This document shows positions 1 to 11,960 of a DNA stretch of 64,000 nucleotides, piece after piece. The stretch's first letter is position 1; each line of letters starts with the position of its first letter. Where the stretch lies: NCBI RefSeq assembly GCF_964275005.1, contig NC_092686.1, positions 48,223,627-48,287,626 of the forward strand, in the 5' to 3' direction. Source of the DNA: Diadema setosum. Lineage: Eukaryota > Echinodermata > Echinoidea > Diadematoida > Diadematidae. Under the pieces are notes generated by a model. That model was not told where the DNA came from. It saw only the letters and a program-made list of their open reading frames with translations, and did not search any database. The position numbers and the translations under genes were made by a program.

Positions 1-1160
1 GTCATGATTGTGTGATGCTGCTGCATGCACACAAATTCCAACCTAAAAACTCGCTCTTCTAGACGGCTTAATCTTTCGGCGTGCATATTTTAATTATTGA
101 TGGACGTGAGTATGATATGCACCGTTAGTTTTCGTGAAAATTAATTTCCTGCCCGCAACGGGATTGCATGTTGACATAGATGTAGTGTACTGCACCGTAT
201 TGCAACAGTGGGTAGCAGACTTTATTTTTAACTTCTTCTTGCGTATTTGAGTTTTTATCACGAAATTAATATCAACACTGCTAGAAAGGGGTGTGGGGGA
301 GGGCGGGGTAAAAAAGAAAAGAAAGGAAAGAATGACCCTCGTCAAATTGATGTACAGGTGTAGCTCTATCTATTTCCACATCTACATGTATTTATTTATT
401 TATTTTTCAGGTCAGCGCTGTTACAGTAATTGCGCAAAACGTTGCTATCTACTCATTATCGTGTTCACATTCAGGATTGTAGCAACATCACAAGCAGTGA
501 AATTGATGAAATGATTCATTCATTATTATTTTTTAGGTTTGTTTCTTATCCTGTTTTGTGAACGGAAAGAGTTCACTTTAATCCCAACCCTCAATAATAA
601 TCTAACTCTAATAACCTCGGAATCCAGCACAGACCCTATTTGTTTGTTTGTGTTCTGTGGTGTATGTGTGTGTGTGTGTGTGTGTGTGTTACTTTTTCAC
701 TCTAGTAAGTAAAATAAATATGTTTGGAAATATTGTTTCTATCAAGCCATGTCTGATATTTTCTTTCAAATTTGTGGAGGGTACAAAAGTGTACTTTACT
801 TGGAAAACATGCTTATACGGTGTATTCAGTATGGCCTACGTATAGTGTGAATTGAGTGGATCAGCTACAGATAGTAATGATGGTGTTCATTTTTGTTACA
901 TTTTGTACCTTCTTTTCATGCTTTATCCCAGTTTTTATTGTAATAAAATGTATTTTAGTTTATCGACAAATACTATTGTAGATAGAAAAATGACCGACAG
1001 TCGGATTACAGATCTATATGGATAGATGAAGTTGGTACCAATAATTTTGTCGGGATTATTCTTTATCTGTTCAGAATGAACTCGTGGGCGAAAATACTAA
1101 GTTCGGGTCATAACTTATTTCCTCGTTTTTTAATGCTATACTTCGAACTCAATCTTGTCA
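1..1160. other. Intergenic sequence, no gene seen
   Basis: No convincing coding exon, splice-flanked ORF or RNA gene is visible. Open frames here are short and low in complexity. A (TG)n microsatellite lies at about 664-689. The rest is AT-rich unique-looking sequence. Confidence 0.6.
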
Positions 1161-1636
1161 TCAGATCCTGCTTCTGGATTTCGGAAGCCAAGATTTTTGG
1201 CATCGACTTTTGAGGGCTCCTTTCATTGTGTGTGGTCATGACTTGAGGCACCGACTTTATTTGTAGTTCTCATGCTTCGGTGCATTGAAAATTTTCACCC
1301 ACTTTAACATTGTACTTCCTTGCCCGCTCGTCTTCATCTTGCCATATTTGTTATTCTCTATACAAGTACATACTGTATCTCTTTACCTGTTGTGCAATAC
1401 TCTCACCTACAAATGTATCCCATTTTCTGATGCCCCGGTCTGATGTGTATTATGTCTTTTTTTTTTCAACATATTTCACGCATGCTTATCCTATCAATGT
1501 CATTTTTTTTTTTTTTTTAATGATTCTAATGTAAAGCAACCGTATCAGCCTTCGAGCTGCTGGATTGTTATTTTATTTTTTTTTTTATACTTGCACAATA
1601 AACCATATTGAATTGAATTGAATTGAATTGAAATTG
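1160..1636 (+). repeat. Possible 3' tail of a non-LTR retrotransposon
   Basis: A stretch with T-rich tracts ends in a poly-T run, an AATAAA-containing segment near 1598 and about five tandem ATTGA units (1606-1632). Short tandem repeats at the very 3' end are typical of some LINE families (CR1/RTE-type). No reverse-transcriptase frame remains, so this would be a 5'-truncated copy. The left boundary is a guess. A simple AT-rich microsatellite is the alternative. Confidence 0.3.
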
Positions 1637-2210
1637 CGCAATACAAAAAAAAAATACAAAAAACAAAAACATAATATTATGGAGCACAGCAACAAAACTG
1701 TGGCATCAAAACCAGAAACGACGAACAAACAAAAATGTAACATCTCCGGCTCTGGCATCCCTCGGGGATGGAGGTATGAAACCTTGGAACCAACCAACAA
1801 ATAAACAAGTGAAATATTTAAGCAAGGCATAAAGTTCACGTCAACGTCTTGTTCTCGATATCGTAACCTCACAAATCTACCATTAACCTAACACAAATAT
1901 TTGTTCCTTTTTTTATCCCTTTAAAGACATGAAATTAATAAAACGGCCAACTGTTATAGTTTTACGATATCAAGTCAAGTATGTTCTAATTCTCTCATCA
2001 AAAACTGGAATTTGATGGGTTTTTTTTTTATTGAAAATATTTTTTCTGAAATTAGATACAGAATGCTTAGTCATAATATGCAATTTTAGCGTTTTTAAGG
2101 ACCAATACAATGACCAATCCCGCTTAATGTATACCCACATTAAAGCTACATCGATCTGCTTTAGCCATCACTCTACAAATTTCACGCTGCAAATTGTATT
2201 ATTGTTTTGT

Positions 2211-3988
2211 AGGAATGCGGCCATGTCTCGATGACGTCACATCGAGGAATCAAGGAAGCTGGCCTATGATGTCATAGTCACGTGATGTGACACGTTCGGA
2301 GATGCAGGGTGAATCACAGTCAAACGCAATATCAGTTTTGTCTGACGTCCCCACTCCCCTCGCCACCACCTCCACCCATCCCCCCACCACCACTGACCCA
2401 CTCGCCGTACACTACCACGTGGTCGACAACCCGTGCGACTCGGATTGCGAGAGTGCTATCGTCCGCTCTTCTCTACAGCTCAGCGCACCAGCGACTAGTC
2501 GCGGCCTTCAGGATGCAACCAGCCCTCAACTCGTCGGCCAGCGGGCGGCCGAGACCCGTCGTCGCAATAGTCGTTACAGAAGCAGGAGAAATAAGATTGG
2601 ACTGTTGCTCGTCTTTGCCGCTCTCTTACTCTTCGCCGGACTCGTTATTTGTGCGAACACGAAAGAGTACTTTGCCGGAGCGACTATTAGTGTCATCGGG
2701 GTCATCCTTGGTAGCTCGTCGATGGTCTTCTGTCTCCTTATGACGGACTCCTGCGGGAGGGTGCACGGGTATCGCACTCGGGGTTGGAGCCACTCGCAGA
2801 CACGTCGGACTGCGAACGCAAATCGGTCTGGAGACAATCGCCCGACGCCCCCTCGTCAGAGCGAAGGGGTGTCTATGACTCTCATGAACGCTCCTTCTGA
2901 CGGACACCAAACCTTCCCGACAGCATCTGTTGCTAACATGTCGGGAGACTTTCTGGATCACCTGCCTCCTCCGTCCTACGAGACCTCCGAGATCCTTAGA
3001 CTAGAGCATCCCTCGGTCAGCGTCGGGGTTGACGAGCGAGGGGCTGTCGGAGTTGTAAATGATTATCAGTGAGTCTCATGTTACATTCATATGTGACCCT
3101 ATTAGCTCCTATTTCACATAGGGTTTGGATTGACTGCAATAGAAAGGGAAATACGAATCTGATTGTGAACTTTGATAACTAATCACTGTCGCATTGGCCT
3201 TTCAGCTGGTAATTAATCATAGCTTTCTCCATTATGCAGCTGGTCAATAAAAGTTGCATTATTGCTTAGCTGTTATACCAATATTTTGAGTATGATTATA
3301 AATTAGTAGTACGACTTGTACATACGCTGATGATATTTTAACCGGTTGTTTGGAGTTTAAAAGGATGGTTTGAAAAGTGATTAGGTTAAAGCTCTCCCTG
3401 ACGTACTCAAGAACCCCGTGTTAGGATCGCACAAAGTATTTAGCTCATAATTAAAAAGAGTAAATCTTTTAGGATATTTTAGTCTTTCCTTGAATAGTTT
3501 CCTTTCTGAGATCGTATCTTCGTTTCTCATCGAATGTACAAAGTGTTTTCTGTTTACTTTTCAAAGTTTTGTAATCACATGTCAGGGCTTCGTGTTTTGA
3601 TTAGGGGGTGACAGAAATCATGTCGATGACATCAGAACTGGGATCGTCGTAACAATCCACCTGCTCTATTTTATGCGTCATCCATGCATTTACGTAGGTC
3701 TTTACTCTTCTTTCTGCCCTGTATAAATCCAGGTACTATAAGGTAAGCCAACCCGACGGCGACCAGTCGACATCGGCATCACCTTCGCCATCGCCTGCGG
3801 TAACGGTTGCCACTGCAGGTCACATGTGTGAAGAATGTGTCCAGAGACAACAGAGCATGGAAGCGAGCGGATCGGTACCTCGCGAGGAGCAGTTGCTGCT
3901 GGCGCCAGCTATAGTTGTGGAATTACCAACTTATGACGAAGCCATAGCCGAGTCCGCGGGAGGCGGCGAGTGTGAGGAGGGCGAGTAG
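2211..3988 (+). CDS. Two-TM, PY-motif membrane protein (two exons, 340 aa)
   Basis: Coding exons are 2302-3068 and 3733-3988, joined phase 2 (ca|gtgagt ... tccag|g). The ATG at 2302 is the first in frame after an in-frame TAG at 2275. Seen in the 340-residue product: a Ser/Thr/Pro-rich N-terminus (1-85); a basic stretch with many Arg (87-98); two hydrophobic segments at about 99-118 and 124-146 separated by a short loop; then a hydrophilic tail with LPPPSY at 221-226 and LPTY followed by DEA at 320-326. PPxY and LPxY are the known ligands of NEDD4-family WW domains, so a ubiquitin-ligase adaptor or trafficking role is plausible but inferred. The close TM pair plus PY tail resembles the architecture of small TMEM proteins such as TMEM171/174. 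I cannot assign an orthologue. A candidate acceptor at 2210 suggests an upstream non-coding exon. Confidence 0.8.
2232..2239. promoter_or_regulatory. CRE-like site (TGACGTCA)
   Basis: A perfect 8-bp cAMP-response element consensus, flanked by CTCGATG and CATCGAG inverted arms, lies about 65 bp upstream of the PY-gene start codon. A second TGATGTCA variant follows at about 2267 and a CACGTG E-box at about 2279. Whether this is promoter or transcribed leader depends on the transcription start, which the sequence does not fix. Confidence 0.35.
2302..3068 (+). CDS. PY-motif membrane protein, coding exon 1
   Basis: Encodes residues 1-255 plus two bases of codon 256, including both membrane segments and the first PY motif. 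The donor is GTGAGT at 3069. The codons are C/G-rich at wobble positions compared with the surrounding AT-rich DNA, which supports real coding. Overlapping frames of 144, 87 and 111 residues are shadows. Confidence 0.85.
3733..3988 (+). CDS. PY-motif membrane protein, coding exon 2
   Basis: This exon is too fragmented in single-frame view to stand out. It becomes clear once spliced: the acceptor ends at 3732 (aatccag) and one base completes codon 256. The frame then runs 84 codons to TAG at 3986-3988. It carries a Ser/Pro repeat, a CEEC cysteine pair (residues 288-291) and the terminal LPTYDEA motif. The tail is acidic and ends in EEGE. Confidence 0.78.
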
Positions 3989-4112
3989 TCTCACGAGGCA
4001 GCTGATGAAATTCATTGTGTGGAACGCATTTATGCTCTCCACCAACGAACTCTGAGGGCAGCAAACACAATGCGTGTGTTTCCAGCCCCGCTTCCCGCCG
4101 TTCCCGTGGTGA

Positions 4113-4118
4113 AATAAA
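4113..4118 (+). terminator. Poly(A) signal AATAAA of the PY-motif gene
   Basis: A canonical hexamer 125 bp after the stop codon, followed by a T-rich element, gives a short 3'UTR ending near 4135. Confidence 0.6.
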
Positions 4119-4135
4119 CACTTTTTATTTCATGT

Positions 4136-7100
4136 CACTTCCACGTCATGACACAATCGTTTATTGTCCAAGTTTCAGGTTCTTGTAAAGATGCAGGACT
4201 GAGCAATAACTTTTGCTGTATTATGAATGAGTGGTTGTGGTGGTTTGATGATAATTATGGTTATCTTTATACCTGTATTATCTTTGTCTTCATGTTTCCA
4301 ATCATGCAGAGGGTACCAGATACTACCTTTCACACAATGTAGGCACATCTAGATTTCAGACTGGATCCCGTTGCTACTCGTAGGCTCCTACTAACGGAAA
4401 GCAGGATGCGTTAGAACAAATCTTATAGTCAACTTCATTGATAGTCCAAGGCCTGTGCAGAGTTTGAATTTCTAGTAGGAGTTATGTTGAGGCTTACACA
4501 ATGTGTACAAGGTGTGTTTCTTTTAGATACACTGTATTTGAAATGCCAACAGTCCTATATTTAGATATTAAGCTGAATGTTAAGTACCTTATTTGTCTTT
4601 GTTGCAATCGTTTTGATGGAGAAGAAGAATCTTGGCTGAATGAAAATATATTTTCTGATGAATTGGTATCCGTTTGTATGAAACGCAGCTGAATTAAGAC
4701 ATATATTTTGTCGTGTTCTGTTGATTCGCGTCAGAAGGAATTTGCGTGGCGCGCAATAGCCGAGTGTCGAAATGAATAAATATTCCGAATGCAAGTAGCC
4801 TTTTGTCAAGGCCCTCTTGCTGTATGGTGAAGAGAGCCCAGCCGAGCGCGCCAGCGCGAGGTCGCGCTCGGCTGGGCTCGCTTCGCTCACCCGTTACAGC
4901 TCAGCGAGAGGGCCTTGACAAATGGCTAGAATGCAATCAGTTTGTATGGTTTCTTGACCGTTGCCACTCGGTTACTGCAAAAAAAAAATCGAGGTACGTC
5001 TCGAAGTATCGAATGTGCACTTTCATGAGGAAAGATAGACTTTCCAATCAAAATGGTTTTGGCCTTATCAATGTATGATCGTCATTTAGATTTGACTCCA
5101 GTAGAAGTCCGTCGTAGAATATGATTCCTTTTGTGTCCATACATTTACCTATACTTTGTATCAACCTGTGCACTATTTTTCAAAATTCTGCTCGAAATAT
5201 GCCAGAACACATTTCCGCGTTATTGCCAAATTGAAGTTGTTTTCCCCACTAATGAGGATTCGTGTGTTTTGCTTGCGGAAAGCAACTTTGAAGTTTTGAG
5301 TCTGAAAGACTTTGCCAAATATGTCTTGTGAATTCAGAACTCGATAGGTCACATGACGTAATAGAAAAAGTTGAATGTGCATCTTATTAGCAATAAGAAC
5401 AGTAACTGAAGAAAACGATAAAGACGGGGAATAGGCCTAAATTTTGAATGAACATAATTTGATAACATAAGATGAATTTTCATAATGTCCAACCGTATGA
5501 AATGCTATTATATAAAGTTCAAAACGCAATGTGAGATAGTTCAAGGATATTCTGGTTAACGTAAGGTGATAACATTTATGACGAATTTCTCTGTAGAACT
5601 CTTACTGCCGTTGATAAAAGGGACGTCATGGTCGGTTCGGCCTTGACATCGTACAATTCAATGGACCAAACGAAATACCCGTTTGTGATGTCATAATCAT
5701 AGGAAACAGCTTCAAGTTGGGATGTTTCCAACGATGAATAGAAATCTGATTGATATACTGAAGATTGCTTGTGATATGCGTAAATCAAGATTATAGAACG
5801 TGTGTTTACAGCCAGAGCACTGTCGACTGCGTGGTGGCGTCGTAATTCACTAGGCGGGGTTTGTCGGGAGACGTTAACGCACTGGCATTAATCGACATAC
5901 AGATGGCGCTATGCAAATTTTATCTTTGCTTTGCAATCACTCGTCTTATGGGTACTACTTGGCCAAGAGAGATACATGTAGTACCGAACAAAGAGTTGAG
6001 TTCTGGATGCGGTGCTCCTCAATATATAGTACATCTGTACTAAACTTTTTAATTATGTACATATTATACAATAAGGCAATGAGAGCCGTTGGTATGGACT
6101 CAAATACTTAGCACATGTATTGCGGAAAAACCCTTGGGTGTTTTCCCCTGTAATGCTATTAGAATTCGCTATGATAATGGTGAACTGTCGAAGGAGTGAG
6201 TATATTTAATCTCATATTGTCATGAATACACCCATGCAGATCACACGTCACGTATGCTGGCTGTCACAGATATTGCACCAATATCCTTACATCCCGTAGT
6301 AAAATGAACGTCCAGTGTCCTATGTTACCAGGGTAGGAATATACATGTATGATGATGGAACACAACAGCAGTACATGATTACCTCTAAACGGACACAAAA
6401 ACCTACAGGCGCTGTAATACACTTTCAGTATTGATATATTTAAGATATTGTGAGTGTTTGATAATAAGTGTGAGTAAATGCCGTTCGCAGTTGCCAGTCC
6501 TTGTAATGGAAACTGATCAAAGATGTTTCATAAACTCGTCCGACACTATACTTCCATTTTATACCTTATTTTCGGTTTACTTAGTACTACATTATTCATG
6601 AACTGAGAAAGAAAGAATGATATCCTCTGTTATCGAGCACTATAGAGAGTGAGAACGCAAAATGTCAATCCATGTTTTATTATCTCATTGCGCACAACGT
6701 TCCCACAGGAGATCTACCATGACTCTGAAAGCCGACGACGAATTAATGACGTGATTTCAGAAAGTAAACTTTGTATATCACGCGAAATAATTCATATACA
6801 CATGTATATGTATCATAGGCTGACCCTCTCACCGACAAAGGTGGACAAGTAAAATGTCCCGAGTAGTCTCTCTCTGTTTATGTTTTGAGATTGTGAAAAC
6901 AATGCTACTGTGCATGTACCTTGGTATAGTTATAGTTTTGCTGAAATATGGATCATGTTTGCTTTTATTATGTAATGTATTCCATGATGTCGCTGCTTGA
7001 ATTTCAGTCATAATTCAATACAGAGCGATAATCACCGGATATCTTGTGAGGTTTTGTGCCGATATGCCAACGTGAATGTCACAATAATTCAAGTCTCATT

Positions 7101-7304
7101 GGTAGGATAGGCTATCGATAGTATCGTTCCTCCTATAATCGGTGCTGGTAGTCTTAAGTCCAGACCGTGTGCAGCAGCACTCGACTTCCTTTTCTCTCAA
7201 CCAAAGGAAATTATATTTTTTAAGTGACCGAGACTTCAAAACATAAGCTCCACTTAGTTTATAATGCTCTATTCATAATCGACCTAATAATGATGGGTGG
7301 TATT
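4136..7304. other. Intergenic, no gene seen apart from one hairpin element
   Basis: Short AT-rich frames only; none has splice context or recognisable domains. It holds the GC-rich hairpin at 4802-4922, described separately. TAGGCCTA occurs at 5432-5439. Confidence 0.55.
4802..4922. mobile_element. Short foldback element (GC-rich hairpin, MITE-like)
   Basis: Terminal arms TTTGTCAAGGCCCTC and GAGGGCCTTGACAAA are perfect inverted repeats. Inside them AGCCCAGCCGAGCGCG pairs with CGCGCTCGGCTGGGCT. The whole 121 bp can fold into a two-stem hairpin. It is strikingly GC-rich within AT-rich flanks. No coding capacity. Confidence 0.7.
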
Positions 7305-8178
7305 TATACAGAGCGTATAAAAAAAAAAGGTAATCCAACTTTGGATGGCTGCCATTTCTTACTGTCAGTTATGAAGAGCACAATGTTGGTTGTAAGGAAA
7401 GGGGAACTCTTCCTCTTTCCATTGATACCTAATTATGTTGACAATAATTCTCGTGCATGACTGAGCACATGGACTTTACAGACAACAATGACAAATTGCA
7501 CTTTTTCCAAGTTTGCGTATTTTATTGTGAAGGAACAATGCATGTCTCACTGCATGGATGAGATCTGTCAATGAAAGTTGCCAAATAGGCCAGCCTGTAC
7601 GAATGCAGGTGTATCATAGGGTTTGTGTTTAGATTTTCTCCTAACATTTTATGGTCCATAACCTTTAACATGACCTTTTGTCCGATAACTTGGTCGCTCC
7701 CACAGAGGCCAACCCACACAATTCATTTTTCTCTGTTCATATTCAACCCAGTGGCCAACCATGTCTTGAATATGAAGAAATTGAAATGGATAATATGGTT
7801 TCGCCTTAATGGGAAGGACAAAATATCGACAGGGTGGCCGTGTTGATGGTTATGAACCATAAAACGTTAGAAGAAACCCTAAAACACGAATCTGCAGTCG
7901 TGCAGGCTGGTCTGATGATTTGACCACTTTCATTGACAGATCTCATCCATGCAGTCAGACATGTCATACGCAAACTTGGAAAAAGTGCAGTTTGTCATTG
8001 TTGTCTTTAAAGTCCATGTGCTCAATTGTCCATGACAATTGTCAACATATAATAGGTATCAATGGAAATAGGAAGAGTTCCTCTTTCCTTATAACCAACA
8101 TTGTGCTCTTCATAACTGACAATTGAGAAATGGCAGCCCTCCAAAGTTGGATTACCTTTTTTTGATACGCTCTGTATA
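7305..8178. mobile_element. Long foldback element, 874 bp
   Basis: Ends are TATACAGAGCGTA and its inverse TACGCTCTGTATA. The inverted similarity continues through nearly the whole element: GGTAATCCAACTTTGGA on the left pairs with TCCAAAGTTGGATTACC on the right. The Ser/Pro-free ORFs inside are mirror images of each other. The arms are about 400 bp and imperfect, with a short centre near 7740. This fits a non-autonomous foldback DNA transposon. No transposase frame is present. Confidence 0.75.
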
Positions 8179-8816
8179 GCGCCTTTTCCGCTGGATGCAA
8201 ATCGCTTTTACACTATTTCATGTTCACCTTTGGACAAAACAGACGGAAAACAAGTTTTTCCTCTCCATATGAAACGTTGTTTGGATACAGACAATCGTCG
8301 TGATGTGTGCAATCCGTAAGACATTGTACATTTTCGAGATGTTTTTAAATAAAATGATACACCGTGTCCTTGCTGGATCAAAGAAGTGGTATACATTTCC
8401 TTTGAAGACTTAGTGGTTGGCGTAAAAGACCATTCTTTTTTCTTTTTTTTTCCCCGTTATACCGTAGTTTGATTGGTGGAGAAAGAGTGATATTGTTTCC
8501 TATCAAATTTCTCCTTGAGTTTGACATTAGGCACCTATTCATAATCATTCCAAACATGAGAAGAATCACGAGCTATGTGTGTGTGTTTGTGTGTGTCTGA
8601 ACGTGCGTGTGTGTGAGTGTGTATGTTATACAAAATTATTTCATTTTCGGATAAGAATGTGACCAAAAGTTTGTTTACTCATCGCTATATTATTTTACAC
8701 TCAAACAAGAGGATGCCGACGCACAAGGAGGATACAGTTATTTCATGGATGTGTCTCTCAGGGATACGTAATATTTACCTCCATTTTATTTAAAATTTGG
8801 AATACATGTACGCATT

Positions 8817-8871
8817 ATGATTTCTTTCTTTCTTTCTTTCTTTCTCTCGTTCTTTTTATGGGGGGGGGGTC
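8817..8871. repeat. Pyrimidine microsatellite (TTTC)n plus G-run
   Basis: About seven TTTC units are followed by a ten-base G run. Simple-sequence DNA; the ORF across it is an artefact. Confidence 0.8.
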
Positions 8872-8920
8872 GATATTCGCCCTCTGTGATTAGAACAGAA
8901 AGCGCATTCATCATAAACCG

Positions 8921-9088
8921 GGGGTGTTTCATAAAGCTGTTCGTAAAGTTACGAACAACTTACGAGCGACTGGTGATCAGTTCTTTGGCTGAATTTTGGA
9001 AATTCTGATAAGTATAGCACATCAGAACTGATCACCAGACGCTCGTAAGTTGTTCGTAACTTTACGAACAGCTTTATGAAACAGGGCC
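8921..9088. mobile_element. MITE with long terminal inverted repeats
   Basis: GTTTCATAAAGCTGTTCGTA on the left matches TACGAACAGCTTTATGAAAC on the right, and the inverted match runs on to the GATCAGTTCT/AGAACTGATC pair. Arms of about 70 bp surround a roughly 30-bp loop. Both strands therefore translate the same peptide. No transposase. Confidence 0.8.
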
Positions 9089-9089
9089 C

Positions 9090-10640
9090 AGTACAAGTAA
9101 TATCGAAAGAGGAAGAGAAATCGCCCTGAAACGTACAGACCAAAACAAAAATCAATCTACAAATACGTGTATTCGTACGAGGGCTTTCGCTACTAGTCTC
9201 TTCCATACGACAATCACAGCCGATATGACGATACATGTATTAGTGAGTGAATCTAAATTTGCTCAAACATAGGCCTATATACTGTTTTACTGGAAAGAAC
9301 CTCTTTCGATGTACTTATTTGTAAGAATCTTTTGAACAATTAGATCGTTCGGTAAAGGCATACCGCGTTCCTATGGTACAAGTAAATATATACACATAAC
9401 TTTGTCGAGGCCCTTTACCTGTAAAGTACCCAAATGGTAAATTCAAGAGAAGCAAAGCAAAGAGTCGACCCAGAGGCAACCTCGCACTCACGCTCTTCGG
9501 CTCGCTTTGCTGGCCATTATTAGGCCTATTGGCGCAAACAACTGCGTGAGAGCCTGTGAAAAAGGCTAGCCTTTTGCTGGCAAGTCTTACTTCTCTCTCT
9601 CTCTCTCGCAACGTCAAACCGGATGTCACGTGGCTAGAATTAACCAGTGAGGGCAAGGCGATGAAAGCACCGGCCTGCATAATATGTATTATGTTACTTA
9701 TGTACGAGTTGCACTGGACAAGTCCTTCGCGCCGTTTTCCGGTTACTATACTGGAATAAGGAAGGGCCTACATTGCATTCCCTGAATGTGATAATCAGGG
9801 AGGTAGTTTAAATCTAGCCAAATGTTCTCCTGGCTGCGTTTCGTTGTATCTATTTTTTTTTTTGGGTGTAACTCTTTGTACAAAGAGAGATAAACAAGAT
9901 AAAAGCACAAGATGTTTAACACCATGATACAACTAATGAAAAAAAAATTGAATGTATTGCTTTCTACTCTCAGTATTAGTATGCAACATCAACCCTTTCA
10001 ACAACTATTGAATGGATGAATAATAAACAACTAAAATGATAAACTAAATTAACACATGTTAACAAAATTTAATATAATGTTGAGTTCGCATGAAGTTACT
10101 GGCAGTTTCGTTCCTTTCGAAAATGTGTTATCATAAAATATTTCGTTAGCCCTATAATACCAGTCACGGAGGTTATACTAGGTGTAACAAAAAACATTTC
10201 CCACTTTTGATCTTTACTAGTTCAAACCAGATAACACTGGCATTGATATGAGCAATAGCTGAATAGTGTCTTTGTTAAGTAATTCAAAATAAAAGCATAA
10301 ATCAGTTTCTATAAATTCAAGGAAGCTATTAGATTTTAATGTTGTACTTATTTCCACAAAACAATGATATTAGGAGCAACCACACACAAAGTGAAGGATT
10401 CGTAGAATTGTGGGAATATACCAAATATTAAATGAGAAGGGAAGGCGTTAACACTTCGAGGTGTTTATGCATGCATAAACCAAGCCTTGATCCTATCAAC
10501 CTTTTTATAATGTACGTAACTATTTTAAGTTAAATTTACTTTTTAGAAATGAAATCAATAAATCAAGCGATGTTCTTCGCGTCGTGTAATGACCTATAAT
10601 CAACAACAAACTTTTCAAGAGGTATATGGGTTGTAATAAC
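9090..10640. other. Intergenic, no gene seen
   Basis: AT-rich with a short CT microsatellite near 9590 and TAGGCCTA at 9270 and 9521. I see no splice-supported exon. Confidence 0.5.
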
Positions 10641-10916
10641 ACTCTCTAAAAAAAAATCGAGTGAAAATATTCACTCTTGAAGGAGTGAATACAAAAGAGA
10701 GTGACTGAGTGAATTTTGCGTGAAAATGTTCATTTTCACTAATTTTGGAGCGACCACAGGGATCACTCGAGGATTTTGGAGTGATCCCAGAGGTCACTCT
10801 AAAACGAGTGAAAATTAACATTTTCACTCTAAATTCACTCTAAATTCATTCTTTTTTTTTATATTCACTCCTTCAAGAGTGAATATTTTCACTCGATTTT
10901 TTTTTTTAAAGAGAGT
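10641..10916. mobile_element. MITE with ACTCTCT / AGAGAGT-type termini
   Basis: The left end ACTCTCTAAA, A-run, TCGAGTGAAAATATTCACTC is mirrored on the right by GAGTGAATATTTTCACTCGA, T-run, TTTAAAGAGAGT. Internal copies of the heptamer GAGTGAA/TTCACTC occur many times. About 276 bp, non-coding, AT-flanked. Target-site duplication not certain. Confidence 0.75.
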
Positions 10917-11869
10917 ATATATCAACCAAATAGTATTTTTGCTTTTGCATTTTAGTAGGAGAGTTACGGGGTGAGAACGTTTAATGATTTTTACCACCGT
11001 GACTATCAGGTGAAAAAGTGAAAGTCGATGAATTCCGTATACTTTTGAATACTTTTTTAAACGTCTAATTTCACCCTTTTCCTATAAATTCATCATAAAC
11101 TTGATGCGGAATTGCACTTTAAGTTCTATTCCTATAAAAACGAAGCGACGATTGCTTAGGGTTGCAGAATAAAACACACGTATATACATTAAATTCATTT
11201 CTTGATTTTAACGAACTACTGTAGTCATGGTAGTTATAACTGAAGTCACTGCAGTTAGAGAATCAAGTCTGGAAAATGATTAGACATAATGAAATCTGAA
11301 GTCAAGATCGAAGGTTTAAAATGCCATTTTTGTGACAGCCTACGGTGAAATTCAACCCGTCTTCTTACAATGTGATAATGATAAAGGGGTTTTATAGCCT
11401 ACTTTTTGTAACATTTTTTTTTTTGTGCTTTTGATAGTATCAATAACAAGAATACGTATAGTACAGACTTGGTAAAACGATAGGTCGTCACAGAAAGATA
11501 ACGAGCTACAATGACAATCATGACAATATTTGGGGATGTCTGAAAGACTATTTCAAAGACCATCGCCAGACATGCCAGTGGACAGCATGCGCTGCCTGTA
11601 TCCATAAATGAGGAATCCAATAGGCCACTAGATCTGAAGAGCAACATGCATGCAAGGTGTGATTGCCGATGATTTTGTGGTGTCATAATCATGTTTTTCA
11701 TCATTTAAGTCGTTTTAGTCCAGTCAAGCACGCAGTCATCTGTTATGCATCATATCATTCAATTTTACACTGAGAAATAATTATCATCCCCACGTGCGCA
11801 TAGTAGTTGCTGCCTGAGTGTATATGCGTGGCAAGTACAATGTATATCAATATAGGTGTGTTGTGTTTC

Positions 11870-11870
<1 letters not shown>
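10917..11870. other. Intergenic, no gene seen
   Basis: Unique-looking AT-rich DNA. Frames here do not have coding character. Confidence 0.45.
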
Positions 11871-11941
<71 letters not shown>

Positions 11942-11960
11942 TGTGTGTGAGTGTGTGTGT
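11871..11960. repeat. (TG)n microsatellite
   Basis: About 90 bp of nearly uninterrupted TG dinucleotides. It generates spurious His-Thr and Cys-Val frames. Confidence 0.95.

Noticed and set aside
2309..2961. Overlapping frames of 144 and 111 residues at the PY gene
   Set aside because: Shadows of the true frame, which alone carries membrane segments, PY motifs and correct splice phase.
8949..9008. Identical peptide on both strands (CFIKLFVKLRTTYERLVISS)
   Set aside because: Consequence of the MITE's inverted arms, not a duplicated gene.
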